Shown here: piece after piece, positions 9,501 through 18,734 of the stretch
How positions within the stretch are numbered: position 1 is the stretch's first letter
Layout of the letters: each line of letters starts with the position of its first letter
NCBI GenBank assembly: GCA_947627625.1
Contig: CANQWR010000007.1
Location: 1 to 64,000, forward strand
Direction of reading: 5' to 3'
DNA: 64,000 bases
Source: an uncultured Ruminococcus sp.
GTDB lineage: Bacteria > Bacillota > Clostridia > Oscillospirales > Ruminococcaceae
Translations under genes and position numbers: made by a program
The notes under the pieces: generated by a model
What the model saw: only the letters and a program-made list of their open reading frames with translations
What the model was told of the DNA's origin: nothing
Databases searched by the model: none

Positions 9501-9832
9501 TGGTATTGGGGGCTACGCCCCCCAAACCCCCATTAAAACGATTTGGGGCGGGGGTCTTCACCCACTGAACCCCTATTAGAACGATTTGGGGCAGGGGGCT
9601 TTGCCCCCTGAACCCCCACTGGGGGCTCCGCCCCCAGACCCCCGTCGGGGGGAAGAATCCCCCCGAACCCCCCATGATTATTCCCACAAGAGAGACACCT
9701 CCGACCCCATAAACTTGAATAGTCGCAAAACTAAAAATATCTAATCACGGGTTTCCAAAGGGGGCTTTCCCCCTTTAGCGGGGGGCAGAGTCCCCACCAC
9801 AAGGCAACGCCCCCTGCCCTTTATCGTTCACC
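9501..9832. repeat. GC-rich intergenic hairpin array R5
   Basis: This array fills most of the 399-bp gap between the response-regulator start and the lipoprotein stop. Two forward edge motifs (ACGATTTGGGGC at about 9538 and 9575) are followed by GGGGGCTTTGCCCCC, GGGGGCTCCGCCCCC, GGGGGGAAGAATCCCCCC, the spacer CTTGAATAGTCGCAAAACTA and the CCAAAGGGGGCTTTCCCCCTTT hairpin. It ends in a reversed edge (CCCTTTATCGTTC). Nothing else is seen in the gap. Confidence 0.85.
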
Positions 9833-9838
9833 TTAATA

Positions 9839-11155
9839 TCAGACTTTGAATCTGAATCCCGATGCAAGTACTCCCGATGACAGCCAGAAATCACTTCCTG
9901 CTATACTCTCGGGTGCTGAACTGACAAGATACGCCGAATCCCCTTTGGTGTGGAACAACATATACCCCGCCGAAATTCTGTCCTCCCGTGAAGCTGTGTC
10001 CTCCGCAACATACACCCTCACAAGCTCGTCTCCTGCTGTACCCTCTTCCGTCAAGGCACAAAATACTATCTCGTCATTCACCGCATCCCTCTTGACTGTC
10101 ACCCTGCTTTGCCACTTCTCGGGAAATATAAATATATAACCGTTGCTTATGCTGTAATATGACGTGTACTTCCTCTCAAGTTTTCCGCTCTCGCTGACGT
10201 ACAGCCAATTTGTGAACTTCATCTGCTCACTCTCGGGAACGTCTTCATATCCTGTCGCTATGACCTGTACGGGTATCTCAAGTCCCCCGTCACCGTCTAT
10301 GTCATATGAACTGCACCCCGACGGTCTGACCGTCGCAAGGGAGTCCTCCTGCGTACCGAAAACTTTTTTAAGCCCTGTGTCATCCATGTAGACTATATCT
10401 GTCTGCAACATTCCCGAACCTGCTCCCGCATCTATATATAAAGCCTTCTGTCCGTCCGTCAGAACTCCGTAACTCACGCTGTCAAATTCCGTGAAACTCC
10501 CGCTCAGCTCCGCAACGTACTTGTAATACTTCCCATCGGAATCAAGTTTATAAGTCTCTGCCGTTGCGGGAGTATTCGCTCCCGCCCCCGATAACAGTAC
10601 AAATTCGTTCTCCTCGTCGTCGTCAAGGTCCGTTATATCTATAAACGAATAGGGTGCATTGAAAGTTTTTTCTATAACTCCCGAATCGTAATTGTATATT
10701 GAAACGTTCTTCTCCGAACGGTTTATCAGACTGCTCCCCACTATCAGATTTATACGCTCGTTGTTCCCCAATTTTGAAATCATCACTTTTTCAATCTCCG
10801 TGCCGTCCGTGGGAGTGTCGCACACAGAACGCCATCTGTCTCCCTCTTTGTCAAGTATATTCATTCTCAGAGTGTTCTCCTCAATCGTCAGACCTGTTTT
10901 GTCGTAAAAAACTACCGCCTCGTTACCGCCGTCACCGTCTATGTCCTCAACTATGAATGCAGAAAGGTACTTCCCCGATTTCGGGTACTTCAGACTTATT
11001 GACGTGCCTGTTGCGTCCGTCAGTGCATTGTAAATATTCTCCTGCTCTACGCTGAGTCTCGGCGGTGACATAAGCGTGTCTATACTCGCTCCGAATGAAC
11101 ACCCTGCAAGCCCCGTACAAATCAACAGTACAAAAATTATCCTGAAAATTTTCAT
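9839..11155 (-). CDS. Lipoprotein with FG-GAP/VCBS-like Asp-rich repeats
   Basis: A 438-residue predicted lipoprotein: N-terminal hydrophobic segment and lipobox LAGC at about residues 17-20. At least three Asp-rich loops resemble calcium-binding FG-GAP/VCBS repeats: EDIDGDGGNEAVVFYD, TDLDDDEENEFVLLSG and YDIDGDGGLEIPV. This suggests a beta-propeller-like extracytoplasmic domain. I chose the ATG at 11155, which shares bases with the citrate synthase stop (TGATG); a GTG one codon earlier is possible. Function is unknown. Confidence 0.7.
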   Translation of the reverse strand: MKIFRIIFVLLICTGLAGCSFGASIDTLMSPPRLSVEQENIYNALTDATGTSISLKYPKSGKYLSAFIVEDIDGDGGNEAVVFYDKTGLTIEENTLRMNILDKEGDRWRSVCDTPTDGTEIEKVMISKLGNNERINLIVGSSLINRSEKNVSIYNYDSGVIEKTFNAPYSFIDITDLDDDEENEFVLLSGAGANTPATAETYKLDSDGKYYKYVAELSGSFTEFDSVSYGVLTDGQKALYIDAGAGSGMLQTDIVYMDDTGLKKVFGTQEDSLATVRPSGCSSYDIDGDGGLEIPVQVIATGYEDVPESEQMKFTNWLYVSESGKLERKYTSYYSISNGYIFIFPEKWQSRVTVKRDAVNDEIVFCALTEEGTAGDELVRVYVAEDTASREDRISAGYMLFHTKGDSAYLVSSAPESIAGSDFWLSSGVLASGFRFKV

Positions 11156-12507
11156 CACTGTCTGTCGTCCAGCTTTACATACTCACGCTCTTTTGAAATC
11201 GCCTTGTATGCAGGTCTGATTATCCTGTTGCTTGTGAGTATCTCCTCCATTCTGTGTGCAGACCACCCCGCCATTCTCGCCACTGCAAACAAAGGCGTAA
11301 ACAACTCGTCAGGTATGCCGAGCATTCTGTAGACAAGTCCCGAATACATATCCACATTTGCACACATCGGCTTTGAACTGCCTTTTACTTTCGCAAAAAC
11401 TTCGGGTGTCAGTCTCTCTATCGTGTCAAGCAATCTGAACTCCGCTTCTATCTCCTTGCCCTCCGCAAGCTCAAAAGCCTTTCGCTTCAATATCACCGCA
11501 CGGGGGTCGGAAATAGTGTAGACTGCGTGTCCCATACCGTATATAAGCCCCGAACGGTCGTTTGTCTCTCTGTTCATGGTCTTCACCATGTAGTCCGCAA
11601 CTTCGCCCTCGTCCTCCCAGTTCTTTATATTCGCCTTGAAATCGTCAAGCATATGTATGACCTGCAAATTCGCACCGCCGTGGCGTGGTCCTTTCAGTGA
11701 ACATATTGCCGACGAATACGCCGAATAGGGGTCTGTGCCCGATGATGTCAGCACCCTGCAAGTGAACGTCGAATTGTTTCCTCCGCCGTGTTCAGCCTGC
11801 AACATAAGGAGCGTGTCAAGCATCTGTGCTTCCTCTTTCGTGTAACTCCTGTCGGGTCTCAAAAGCGACAGTATGCACTGTGCCGTGTTCTCATTGTAGT
11901 TTATCGGGTGCATTATTAAACTCTGGTTGTCAAAATACCTCTTCTTTACCTGATACGCATTTGCCATTATAACGGGTAATTTCGATATCAGACTTATCGC
12001 TGTCGTCATTTCGTATTCAAGGCTTTTCGTCTCACAGTCCTCGTCATATGAGTACAGTGCAAGTACGGAACGTGCCAGCTTGTTCATTATGTTCTTTGAC
12101 GGTGCTTTCAGTATCATGTCCTCCACAAATCCCGACGGCAAATCCCTGAAAACCGAAATCGCTCCCGTAAAATTTTCAAGCTCCTTTTTTGTCGGCAGGT
12201 GTCCCGACAAAAGCAGAAAGACGGTCTCCTCAAAACCGTATCTGTCCTCCCTCTCGACATTCATAACTATGTCTCTTATATTGTACCCTCTGTATATCAA
12301 CTGTCCCTCTATCGGCTCTACTTCGCCCTCGTTCATGAGATATCCGTGGACGTTGCATATCTTTGTCATTCCCGCCATTACGCCCGTGCCGTCCGCATTC
12401 CTCAGACCTCTCTTGACCTGATACTTCTCGAAAAGTTCAGGGCTTATTTCGGAATTTTTTTCAAGTCCCGTGCATAAATTCTCTATATAGCTATTTATAC
12501 TCAGCAT
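11155..12507 (-). CDS. Citrate synthase
   Basis: A 450-residue citrate synthase condensing acetyl-CoA and oxaloacetate. Family motifs include EHGGGNNSTFTCRV, GPRHGGANLQV, GMGHAVYTISDPRAV with the catalytic His, and ANVDMYSGLVY with the catalytic Asp. I chose the ATG at 12507 because GGAGGGTGATATA precedes it; an in-frame codon 30 nt upstream has no such site. A near-perfect promoter lies about 30 nt upstream. No other TCA-cycle gene is nearby; it is coupled to a lipoprotein gene. A role in the glutamate branch is an inference. Confidence 0.95.
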   Translation of the reverse strand: MLSINSYIENLCTGLEKNSEISPELFEKYQVKRGLRNADGTGVMAGMTKICNVHGYLMNEGEVEPIEGQLIYRGYNIRDIVMNVEREDRYGFEETVFLLLSGHLPTKKELENFTGAISVFRDLPSGFVEDMILKAPSKNIMNKLARSVLALYSYDEDCETKSLEYEMTTAISLISKLPVIMANAYQVKKRYFDNQSLIMHPINYNENTAQCILSLLRPDRSYTKEEAQMLDTLLMLQAEHGGGNNSTFTCRVLTSSGTDPYSAYSSAICSLKGPRHGGANLQVIHMLDDFKANIKNWEDEGEVADYMVKTMNRETNDRSGLIYGMGHAVYTISDPRAVILKRKAFELAEGKEIEAEFRLLDTIERLTPEVFAKVKGSSKPMCANVDMYSGLVYRMLGIPDELFTPLFAVARMAGWSAHRMEEILTSNRIIRPAYKAISKEREYVKLDDRQ

Positions 12508-12536
12508 TATATCACCCTCCTGCTCGTTATACTTCA

Positions 12537-12565
12537 ATTATACATCATATATTATCTCATGTCAA
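12537..12565 (-). promoter_or_regulatory. Sigma-A promoter of citrate synthase
   Basis: TTGACA (12560-12565) and TATAAT (12537-12542) are separated by 17 nt on the minus strand. The predicted transcript starts about 23 nt before the citrate synthase ATG, leaving room for little beyond the ribosome site. Confidence 0.85.
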
Positions 12566-12639
12566 GTGTGAGTTTTTTGGGGACTTTTCAGGGGTACACT
12601 CGGGACATAGGGTGTCACAACCCGAAAACCTGTTGGGGG

Positions 12640-13145
12640 ACTTCGTGAAAATTTTAATTAGAACGATAAGGGGCAGGGGGCTTTGCCCAAAAAATAATTT
12701 TATTAAAATTATATTTTTTTGGAATTTTTTAGACTTATGGACTGTTGGGGGGCTTCGCCCCCCAAACCCCCTGTTTTAAGTCTAAGGGGCAGGGGGCGTT
12801 GCCCCAAAAAATAATTTTATTAAAATTATATTTTTTTGGAAATTTCTTTTATTTGTAAGCTATCGGAGGCTGTGCAGATTTTAATTAGAACGATTAGGGG
12901 CAGGGGGCTTTGCCCCCTGAACCCCCACTGGGGGCTCTGCCCCCAGACCCCCGTCGGGGGGAAGAATCCCCCCGAACCCCCCATGATTACTCCCACAGGG
13001 GTACACCCTCCACAATTAAACGAAAACTTGAATAGTGGAAAAACTAAAAATATCTAATCACGGGTTTCCAAAGGGGGTTTCCCCCTTTGGCGGGGGGCTT
13101 GGGGGACAGCGTCCCCCAAATCCCAAAGGGGGCAACGCCCCCAGT
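12640..13145. repeat. GC-rich intergenic hairpin array R6 with two AT-palindromes
   Basis: This array lies between the citrate synthase promoter and the SpoIID gene. Three tandem forward copies are visible. The first two are interrupted by the AT palindrome (12686-12722 and 12803-12840). The third, starting at the edge motif near 12888, is almost full length (GGGGGCTTTGCCCCC, GGGGGCTCTGCCCCC, GGGGGGAAGAATCCCCCC, CCAAAGGGGGTTTCCCCCTTTGG, GGGGGACAGCGTCCCCC). It ends about 38 bp before the spoIID start. Confidence 0.85.
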
Positions 13146-13183
13146 CTCACAATATTTATAATATAAGACAAAAGGAGTTCACC

Positions 13184-14191
13184 ATGAAAAAATATCTCTC
13201 CTCACTCGCTTTAATCGGTATTTCTGTACTTTTAATACCTGCCGTGCCTGTAATATCAGGTCTCAGACCCTGTGCGGTCTCCCAAAATCTTTCTAATGCG
13301 GACAATCCCCAAATTTCTTATTCATACTCCCTTAAACCTTACAGAGTTCTCGACATTGAGACAAATACTGTCAATGAAGTCCCCGTCCGTGAGTACGTCA
13401 TAGGGGCTGTCTGTGCCGAAATGCCTGCCGACTTCGAAATTGAAGCTATAAAGGCTCAGGCTGTCTCCGCTCACACTTACGCCGAGAGACAGCGTTCAAA
13501 TGCCCGTGAAAATCCCGACGACTCTCTGAACGGTGCGGACTTCTCAAACGATACCTCCAAATATCAGGGCTACTTCTCCGAAAAACAGATAAAAGACAGC
13601 TACGGCGAAAATTTTGACGAGTACTACAAAAAAATAAGTACTGCCGTTGATGAAGTTCTGAATTATATTATAACTTTTGACAATATGCCTATTATCTCCG
13701 CTTTTCACTCCATGTCTTCAGGCATCACGGAGAGTGCCGAAAATGTCTGGGGTACTCCCACCCCTTACCTCGTCCCCGTTGACAGCAGTTGCGACAAATC
13801 TGCTCCGAAATACCTCGATGAGACAAGCTATTCCGAAAGTGAACTGAAAAAATTGCTCGAAAACGCCTTCCCCGATATAAGTCTACAGGACGATTTTACT
13901 GACTGGATAAAAATAAATTCCGTCTCCGATTCGGGGACTGTCCTCTCCGCACAAGTCGGAAATCTCACCCTCTCGGGGGGCGAAATACGTTCCGCACTCG
14001 GTCTGCGTTCCGCCTGCTTTGATATTGACTTCTCCGAAAATTCCGTCACTTTTACCACAAAAGGCTTTGGTCACGGTGTCGGAATGAGTCAGTACGGTGC
14101 AAACTCCATGGCTCAGGACGGCAAAAACTGGCGGGAAATCCTCAGCCACTACTACCCCACCGCCGTTATTACCGACACTTCAACCCTCTGA
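13184..14191 (+). CDS. spoIID: SpoIID/LytB-domain protein
   Basis: A 335-residue secreted or membrane-anchored protein with an N-terminal signal/anchor (about 5-27). The SpoIID domain includes EYVIGAVCAEMPADFEIEA and KAQAVSAHTYAERQ, and it ends with the hallmark GFGHGVGMSQYGANSMA. In sporulating Firmicutes SpoIID is the lytic transglycosylase that strips glycans during engulfment. The length fits. The start has AAAGGAGTTCACC. The orthology to true SpoIID versus another SpoIID-domain protein is not certain. It overlaps the convergent DUF2726 gene by 12 nt. Confidence 0.85.
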   Translation: MKKYLSSLALIGISVLLIPAVPVISGLRPCAVSQNLSNADNPQISYSYSLKPYRVLDIETNTVNEVPVREYVIGAVCAEMPADFEIEAIKAQAVSAHTYAERQRSNARENPDDSLNGADFSNDTSKYQGYFSEKQIKDSYGENFDEYYKKISTAVDEVLNYIITFDNMPIISAFHSMSSGITESAENVWGTPTPYLVPVDSSCDKSAPKYLDETSYSESELKKLLENAFPDISLQDDFTDWIKINSVSDSGTVLSAQVGNLTLSGGEIRSALGLRSACFDIDFSENSVTFTTKGFGHGVGMSQYGANSMAQDGKNWREILSHYYPTAVITDTSTL

Positions 14192-14680
14192 CAGATATTT
14201 CTCCACGCCCGAAATTTCCCCGTAAGTCCTTATCAGCGTGTAACCCGTGTTCTCAAGGACGGCGTTCACAAATTTGTCCCTCTCAACCCTCTCGGGCATA
14301 TCGTGCGTACTGTCGTCAAGCTCTATCAACGCTATTATTTCGGTGTCCGAATTTATGAGTGCAAAATCTATGTGCTTGGATTTTATTTTATTGAAACAAG
14401 CTGTCCAGTCGGGGTTGTTGTCCTTGTCCACGGGTTCAACCAGGTCCGCAAGACGTATTTTCATTAAAATCTGCAAACCGTACTCCTCCGCAAGCGGTTT
14501 TAGTTTTTTATAAAATTTGTACTCCCTGTCCGTCAGTATCGGTTTGGAGACGTATTTGTCCGAAAATTCAGGCTTTTCCTCACTCTTTTTTTCGGCTGAA
14601 TCGTTCTTGCTTATGTACCTCAGTATCAATATCACCACTATGCACATGATAAATAATATCACACAGTCTGTCTCGCTCAT
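14180..14680 (-). CDS. Membrane-anchored DUF2726 (nuclease-fold) protein
   Basis: A 166-residue protein. One N-terminal transmembrane helix (about 7-24) is followed by a DUF2726 domain. The pattern DREYKFYKKLKPLAEEYGLQ, then HIDFALINSDTEIIALIELDD and RDKFVNAVLENTGYTLIR resembles a restriction-endonuclease-like core, with Asp and Glu before the IELDD strand. The biological role is unknown. The last 12 bases overlap the 3-prime end of spoIID on the other strand. Confidence 0.75.
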   Translation of the reverse strand: MSETDCVILFIMCIVVILILRYISKNDSAEKKSEEKPEFSDKYVSKPILTDREYKFYKKLKPLAEEYGLQILMKIRLADLVEPVDKDNNPDWTACFNKIKSKHIDFALINSDTEIIALIELDDSTHDMPERVERDKFVNAVLENTGYTLIRTYGEISGVEKYLSEG

Positions 14681-14703
14681 TTGTTCTCTCCTCTCTTTAC
14701 TGC

Positions 14704-15013
14704 CTTACGGCTTTAGACTGGGGGACGCTGTTTTGTGGGGGGCTTTGCCCCCCACTCCCCCCACTGGGGGACGCTGTCCCCCAGACCCCCTGCCAAAGGG
14801 GGAAACCCCCTTTGGAAACCCGTGATTAAGTATTTAGATTTTTTGGAGAGGGAAATTCTCTGTCCCAATTTTTCCCTCTGTGGGAATAATCATGTGGGGT
14901 TCGGGGGCGGGGTTTGGGGTGTCCCCATTTTCAATCTCCCCCCAGCGGGGGTTTGGGGGCAGAGCCCCCAATGGGGGTTCAGGGGGCAAAGCCCCCTGCC
15001 CCTTATCGTTCTA
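14704..15013. repeat. GC-rich intergenic hairpin array R7 (reverse)
   Basis: This array lies between the DUF2726 gene and the rplQ terminator. It starts with the tail motif GCCTTACGGCTTT, continues through GGGGGACGCTGTCCCCC and CCAAAGGGGGAAACCCCCTTTGG, and ends with GGGGGCAGAGCCCCC, GGGGGCAAAGCCCCC and the reversed edge CCCCTTATCGTTCTAA. The order is the mirror of forward copies. Confidence 0.85.
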
Positions 15014-15060
15014 AATTAAAAGAGCGTTCCCGCCAAAAACAGCGGTAACGCTCCCTTTTT
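15012..15060 (-). terminator. Terminator of the S10-spc-alpha operon
   Basis: A strong stem (GAGCGTTACCGC/GCGGGAACGCTC, one mismatch) is followed by TTTTAATTT on the minus strand, and by a T-run on plus. It lies about 38 bp after the rplQ stop and closes the ribosomal operon. Confidence 0.88.
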
Positions 15061-15097
15061 TTATCTCAAAATACGGTCTGTTAAAGCTAAGACCAAA

Positions 15098-15439
15098 TCA
15101 GACGAGCTTGATTATTGCCATCTCAGCAGAGTCCCCTCTTCTGGGTCCCGTCTTGATTATCTGCGTGTAACCGCCGTTTCTGTCAGCATATTTAGGCGAA
15201 ATCTCATCAAAGAGTTTCTTTGCAACAGATTCCTTCGTCACATACGACAATACCTGCCTTTTGGAATGCAGGTCGCTGTTCTTGCCGATCGTTATCATCT
15301 TTTCGGCTACAGCACGCACTTCCTTTGCCCTTGTAACAGTCGTCTCTATCTGACCGTTTTCAAGCAGAAATGTCACCATTCCTCTGAGCATCGCTCTCCT
15401 GTGGTCTGAAGTCCTGCCCAGCTTTCTTGTACCTGCCAT
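15098..15439 (-). CDS. rplQ: 50S ribosomal protein L17
   Basis: A 113-residue L17 with the family start [16 protein letters not shown] chose the ATG at 15439, preceded by AAAGGAG at 8-nt spacing; a GTG three codons earlier overlaps that site. It is the last gene of the alpha part of the operon, directly after rpoA, as in most Firmicutes. Confidence 0.96.
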   Translation of the reverse strand: MAGTRKLGRTSDHRRAMLRGMVTFLLENGQIETTVTRAKEVRAVAEKMITIGKNSDLHSKRQVLSYVTKESVAKKLFDEISPKYADRNGGYTQIIKTGPRRGDSAEMAIIKLV

Positions 15440-15517
15440 ATATTTCACTCCTTTTCCGTTCGGGCTTTATAAAACCCTATCCGTTGTCTGTATTCAAGTT
15501 TTTTGTTGAATATAAAG

Positions 15518-16486
15518 TCAGTCCTCTTCCGACGACAGGTCAAAGCCGAGTGACTGGAGTTTCTCTTTCACCTCGTCAAATGACTTCTTTCCCAGATTCC
15601 TGACTTTCATCATCTCCTCTTCGGACTTGTTTATCAGGTCGTCTACCGTGTTTATTCCTGCACGCTTAAGACAGTTGAATGAACGCACCGACAAATCGAG
15701 GTCCTCTATCGTCATTTCAAGAATTTTCTCCTTGCCCCTCTCGTCCTTCTCTTGCAGAACTTCCGTCAGTCCCGCTTCCTCTGAGAGGTCTACAAAGAGT
15801 CTCAGGTGTTCACTGAGAAGATTTGCCGCCTGAGAGAGAGCCTCCTTTGCAGAGATAGTTCCGTCCGTCCACACTTCCATAGTGAGCTTGTCATAATCCG
15901 TAAACTCCCTGAATCTTGTGTCCTCCACGGTGTAATTTACCTTAAGAACAGGTGTATATATACTGTCAACGGCAATCACGTCAACGGGAAGTCCCGGGGG
16001 TATCTTCTTGTTTCTCTCTGCCGAAACATAACCTCTGCCCTTGTCAATGGTTATCTCCATGTAAAGCTTTGCGTCCTTGCTGAGAGTAGCTATGTGCATT
16101 CCCGGGTCGAGGATAGTGACCTCAGAGTCGGTCTTTATGTCCCCTGCCGTTATCTCACACTCGCCCTCTGCCTCTATATATACAGTCTTGGGCGACTCTC
16201 CGCTCATCTTTGCCGTCAGTCCCTTTATGCTGAGGATTATCTCTATAACGTCTTCCTTTACGCCGGGTATTGTTGAGAGTTCGTGGTGTACCGTTCCGTT
16301 CTTGCCCGATATCTTCACGGACGTAACTGCAACGCCCGGAAGTGAGGAGAGCAGCACTCTTCTGAGACTGTTTCCGAGTGTTATGCCGTATCCCCTCTCA
16401 AGCGGTGCTAAGACGAACTTGCCGTACTTGCCGTCAGTTTTCAGGTCAACAATGTCTATATCAGGCTTATTGATTCTTTCCAACAT
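15518..16486 (-). CDS. rpoA: RNA polymerase alpha subunit
   Basis: A 322-residue alpha subunit. The N-terminal dimerisation domain has [20 protein letters not shown] near residues 30-50. A linker leads to the C-terminal domain (about 245-310) that contacts UP elements and activators ([18 protein letters not shown], then [15 protein letters not shown]). I chose the ATG at 16486, preceded by GGAGGG at 5 nt. It lies between rpsD and rplQ. Confidence 0.98.
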   Translation of the reverse strand: MLERINKPDIDIVDLKTDGKYGKFVLAPLERGYGITLGNSLRRVLLSSLPGVAVTSVKISGKNGTVHHELSTIPGVKEDVIEIILSIKGLTAKMSGESPKTVYIEAEGECEITAGDIKTDSEVTILDPGMHIATLSKDAKLYMEITIDKGRGYVSAERNKKIPPGLPVDVIAVDSIYTPVLKVNYTVEDTRFREFTDYDKLTMEVWTDGTISAKEALSQAANLLSEHLRLFVDLSEEAGLTEVLQEKDERGKEKILEMTIEDLDLSVRSFNCLKRAGINTVDDLINKSEEEMMKVRNLGKKSFDEVKEKLQSLGFDLSSEED

Positions 16487-16599
16487 AAAAACCCTCCGTT
16501 TCACAGTAAGTGTTTTACGAGTAATTATTCAAAAGCAGGCAGGTGCGGAAACGGAGAAACTCTCTCCCATTCCTGCCCTCTCTGCTTTCAATCGCCTTA

Positions 16600-17208
16600 T
16601 TACTTAGAGTAAAGCTCAACGATGAGGTGCGTTGCAACCTCGTAGTCTATATCCTCTGCCGAGGGAAGACGGCTTACAGTTGCCGAAAAGTTCTCCTTGT
16701 TGGTGTCAAGCCATACGGGAGTAAGTCTGTCCTTTGTGTCCTCTATGACAGCTTTGAACTTGTCGGTTGTCCTGTCTTTCTCTCTCAGCTCTACCACGTC
16801 CCCTGCCTTTACTCTGTAAGAGGGAATGTCCACTTTCTTTCCGTTTACTGTGTAATGGCCGTGTGTAACAAGCTGTCTCGCCTCACGTCTTGTAAGGGCA
16901 AATCCTGCTCTGAATACAACACTGTCAAGTCTCGATTCAAGACAAGTTATCAGGTTGTCACCTGTCTTGCCCTCCATTTTGGACGCTATCTCAAAATAGT
17001 GGCGGAACTGTCCCTCAAGTACTCCGTATATGAACTTCAGCTTCTGCTTTTCCTTAAGCTGTACTCCATACTCAGATACTTTCTTTCTCACTACGGGGCT
17101 TCCGGGTTTTTCAAATCTGTTGGACTTCTTTTTGGATACTCCCATTACTGCGGGGCTTATATCCAGATACCTGCATCTTTTAAGAATTGGTTCTCTCTGT
17201 ACTGCCAT
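16600..17208 (-). CDS. rpsD: 30S ribosomal protein S4, zinc-free form
   Basis: A 202-residue primary 16S rRNA-binding protein. The S4 RNA-binding domain is clear (RREARQLVTHGHYTVNGKK). The N-terminal 45 residues lack the four-Cys zinc site of the common form; only one Cys remains (KRCRYLD). This matches C-minus S4 paralogues in some Clostridia. It may autoregulate this part of the operon, as S4 does elsewhere. Confidence 0.96.
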   Translation of the reverse strand: MAVQREPILKRCRYLDISPAVMGVSKKKSNRFEKPGSPVVRKKVSEYGVQLKEKQKLKFIYGVLEGQFRHYFEIASKMEGKTGDNLITCLESRLDSVVFRAGFALTRREARQLVTHGHYTVNGKKVDIPSYRVKAGDVVELREKDRTTDKFKAVIEDTKDRLTPVWLDTNKENFSATVSRLPSAEDIDYEVATHLIVELYSK

Positions 17209-17229
17209 TTTATGCTACCTCCTGCTCTT

Positions 17230-17634
17230 TCAGACACGTCTTCTCTTGGGCGGACGACAACCGTTGTGGGGAATGGGAGTAACGTCCTTTATCATCTTCA
17301 CTTCAAGACCTACTGTCTGAAGTGCCCTTATCGCTGCCTCTCTGCCTGCACCCGGTCCCTTTACGTAAACTTCTACGTTCTTAAGACCGTGCTCCATTGC
17401 AGCCTTTGCAGCAGTCTCAGCAGCCGTCTGTGCCGCAAACGGTGTCGACTTCTTTGAGCCTCTGAATCCGAGTTCTCCCGCACTCGCCCAAGAAATCGTA
17501 TTGCCTGCAGTGTCCGAAATAGTGACGATAGTGTTGTTGAAAGTGGACTTGATGTGAACAGAACCACTCTCTATATTCTTACGCTCTCTTCTTCTCCTTA
17601 TCGTGGAAACCTTTTTACCTTTCTGCTGTGCCAC
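17230..17634 (-). CDS. rpsK: 30S ribosomal protein S11
   Basis: A 134-residue S11 of the small-subunit platform. The typical C terminus [18 protein letters not shown] and the central [19 protein letters not shown] are present. It lies between rpsM and rpsD, with a 14-nt gap to the former. Confidence 0.97.
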   Translation of the reverse strand: MAQQKGKKVSTIRRRRERKNIESGSVHIKSTFNNTIVTISDTAGNTISWASAGELGFRGSKKSTPFAAQTAAETAAKAAMEHGLKNVEVYVKGPGAGREAAIRALQTVGLEVKMIKDVTPIPHNGCRPPKRRRV

Positions 17635-17648
17635 GTTTCATTCCCTCC

Positions 17649-18017
17649 TTACTTCTTCTTGTTTGCGATGGTCTTTACAGGACCTTTGCGGGTTCTCGCA
17701 TTGGTCTTTGTCCTCTGTCCTCTGACGGGAAGTCCCTTTCTGTGACGGACTCCTCTGTAACAGCCTATTTCCACAAGTCTCTTTATATTGAGTGCCACTT
17801 CTCTTCTGAGATCGCCCTCTACTTTGTAGTTGGCATCAATGTAGTCTCTCAGCTTTGCAACATCTCTCTCGTCAAGGTCCTTGACTCTTGTGTCGGGGTT
17901 TACTCCCGTGTTTTTCAGTATCTCTGTCGCAGTCGGACGACCTATTCCGTAGATGTAAGTAAGACCTATCTCAACTCTCTTGTTCTTAGGAAGGTCAACA
18001 CCAGCTATTCTTGCCAT
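17649..18017 (-). CDS. rpsM: 30S ribosomal protein S13
   Basis: A 122-residue S13 of the 30S head. The helix-two-turn-helix and the basic C-terminal tail ([20 protein letters not shown], then [12 protein letters not shown]) that reaches tRNA are present. It starts 25 nt after rpmJ. The ribosome site is GGAGGTG. Confidence 0.97.
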   Translation of the reverse strand: MARIAGVDLPKNKRVEIGLTYIYGIGRPTATEILKNTGVNPDTRVKDLDERDVAKLRDYIDANYKVEGDLRREVALNIKRLVEIGCYRGVRHRKGLPVRGQRTKTNARTRKGPVKTIANKKK

Positions 18018-18042
18018 ATCGCAAAAAACACCTCCATTATTA

Positions 18043-18156
18043 TCAGCCCTGACGCTGTTTGTGCTTAGGGTTCTCGCAGATTACCATTATTCTGCCCTTA
18101 CGTTTGATTATCTTGCACTTCTCGCAAATTGGTTTTACCGAAGGTCTGACTTTCAT
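18043..18156 (-). CDS. rpmJ: 50S ribosomal protein L36
   Basis: A 37-residue protein ([15 protein letters not shown]..., ending KHKQRQG). The zinc ligands CEKC, a third Cys in VICEN and the His in PKH are all present, so this is the zinc-binding form. The start has GGAGGTAAAATTGAA upstream. It sits between infA and rpsM, the usual place. I translated it directly from the minus strand. Confidence 0.96.
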   Translation of the reverse strand: MKVRPSVKPICEKCKIIKRKGRIMVICENPKHKQRQG

Positions 18157-18175
18157 TTCAATTTTACCTCCATCG

Positions 18176-18394
18176 TTATTTTACACGCCAGATTATACGT
18201 CCCTTTGTCAAGTCATAGGGCGACATCTCCAGCTTTACTCTGTCCCCTTCAACGATTCTGATGTAGTTCATTCTCAGCTTTCCCGAAATGTATGAGAGAA
18301 CTTCATGACCGTTTTCAAGCCGAACCTTGAACATTGCGTTCGGCAGAGCGTCCGTTACAACGCCCTCTACTTCTATCACATCTTGCTTTGACAC
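18176..18394 (-). CDS. infA: Translation initiation factor IF-1
   Basis: A 72-residue S1-like OB-fold protein, [20 protein letters not shown] at the start and [15 protein letters not shown] at the end. It binds the 30S A site during initiation. The gene lies between the KOW-domain gene and rpmJ. Confidence 0.98.
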   Translation of the reverse strand: MSKQDVIEVEGVVTDALPNAMFKVRLENGHEVLSYISGKLRMNYIRIVEGDRVKLEMSPYDLTKGRIIWRVK

Positions 18395-18432
18395 GCTCTT
18401 ATCCTCCCTGTAAATTAAATAGGCTTATTTTT

Positions 18433-18702
18433 TCAGCACCCGTCAGTATCTTCCTCCGCCTTTTCGCCGAATGTACTCAGCAACCTGCGGAGCTGTCTGT
18501 CGGTCATGCCGTCAAGTTCTATAAAGCCGTGTGTGAAACTGACGTGCTTTAGGTTCTTTTTTTTCGGACTTTCAAGCTTTCTCGACTTGCCGTCCGCTAT
18601 AAGACAATAGCCGTCTCTCTCCATGCACTCCACAACTGCGAAATGTCCTCCGCAGTCCCTTCCTGCTGTAGCTATCACAACACTGCCTCTCTGCACCTTC
18701 AC
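18433..18702 (-). CDS. KOW-domain RNA-binding protein (L14e-like)
   Basis: An 89-residue protein. The N terminus is a KOW motif (KVQRGSVVIATAGRDCGGHF). The C-terminal part is basic then acidic. In many Clostridia a small KOW protein of this kind sits between map and infA in the ribosomal operon, as here. I chose the GTG at 18702 because GGAGGG lies 9 nt upstream; a GTG 24 nt earlier lacks a site. Its exact role is not established. Confidence 0.8.
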   Translation of the reverse strand: MKVQRGSVVIATAGRDCGGHFAVVECMERDGYCLIADGKSRKLESPKKKNLKHVSFTHGFIELDGMTDRQLRRLLSTFGEKAEEDTDGC

Positions 18703-18734
18703 AATAAATATCCCTCCGTCACGCACAATCTCGC

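Noticed and set aside
13134..13162. Promoter before spoIID
   Set aside because: A TATAAT is present at 13157 but no -35 box fits at 16-18 nt; a sporulation sigma factor may be used, which I cannot verify.
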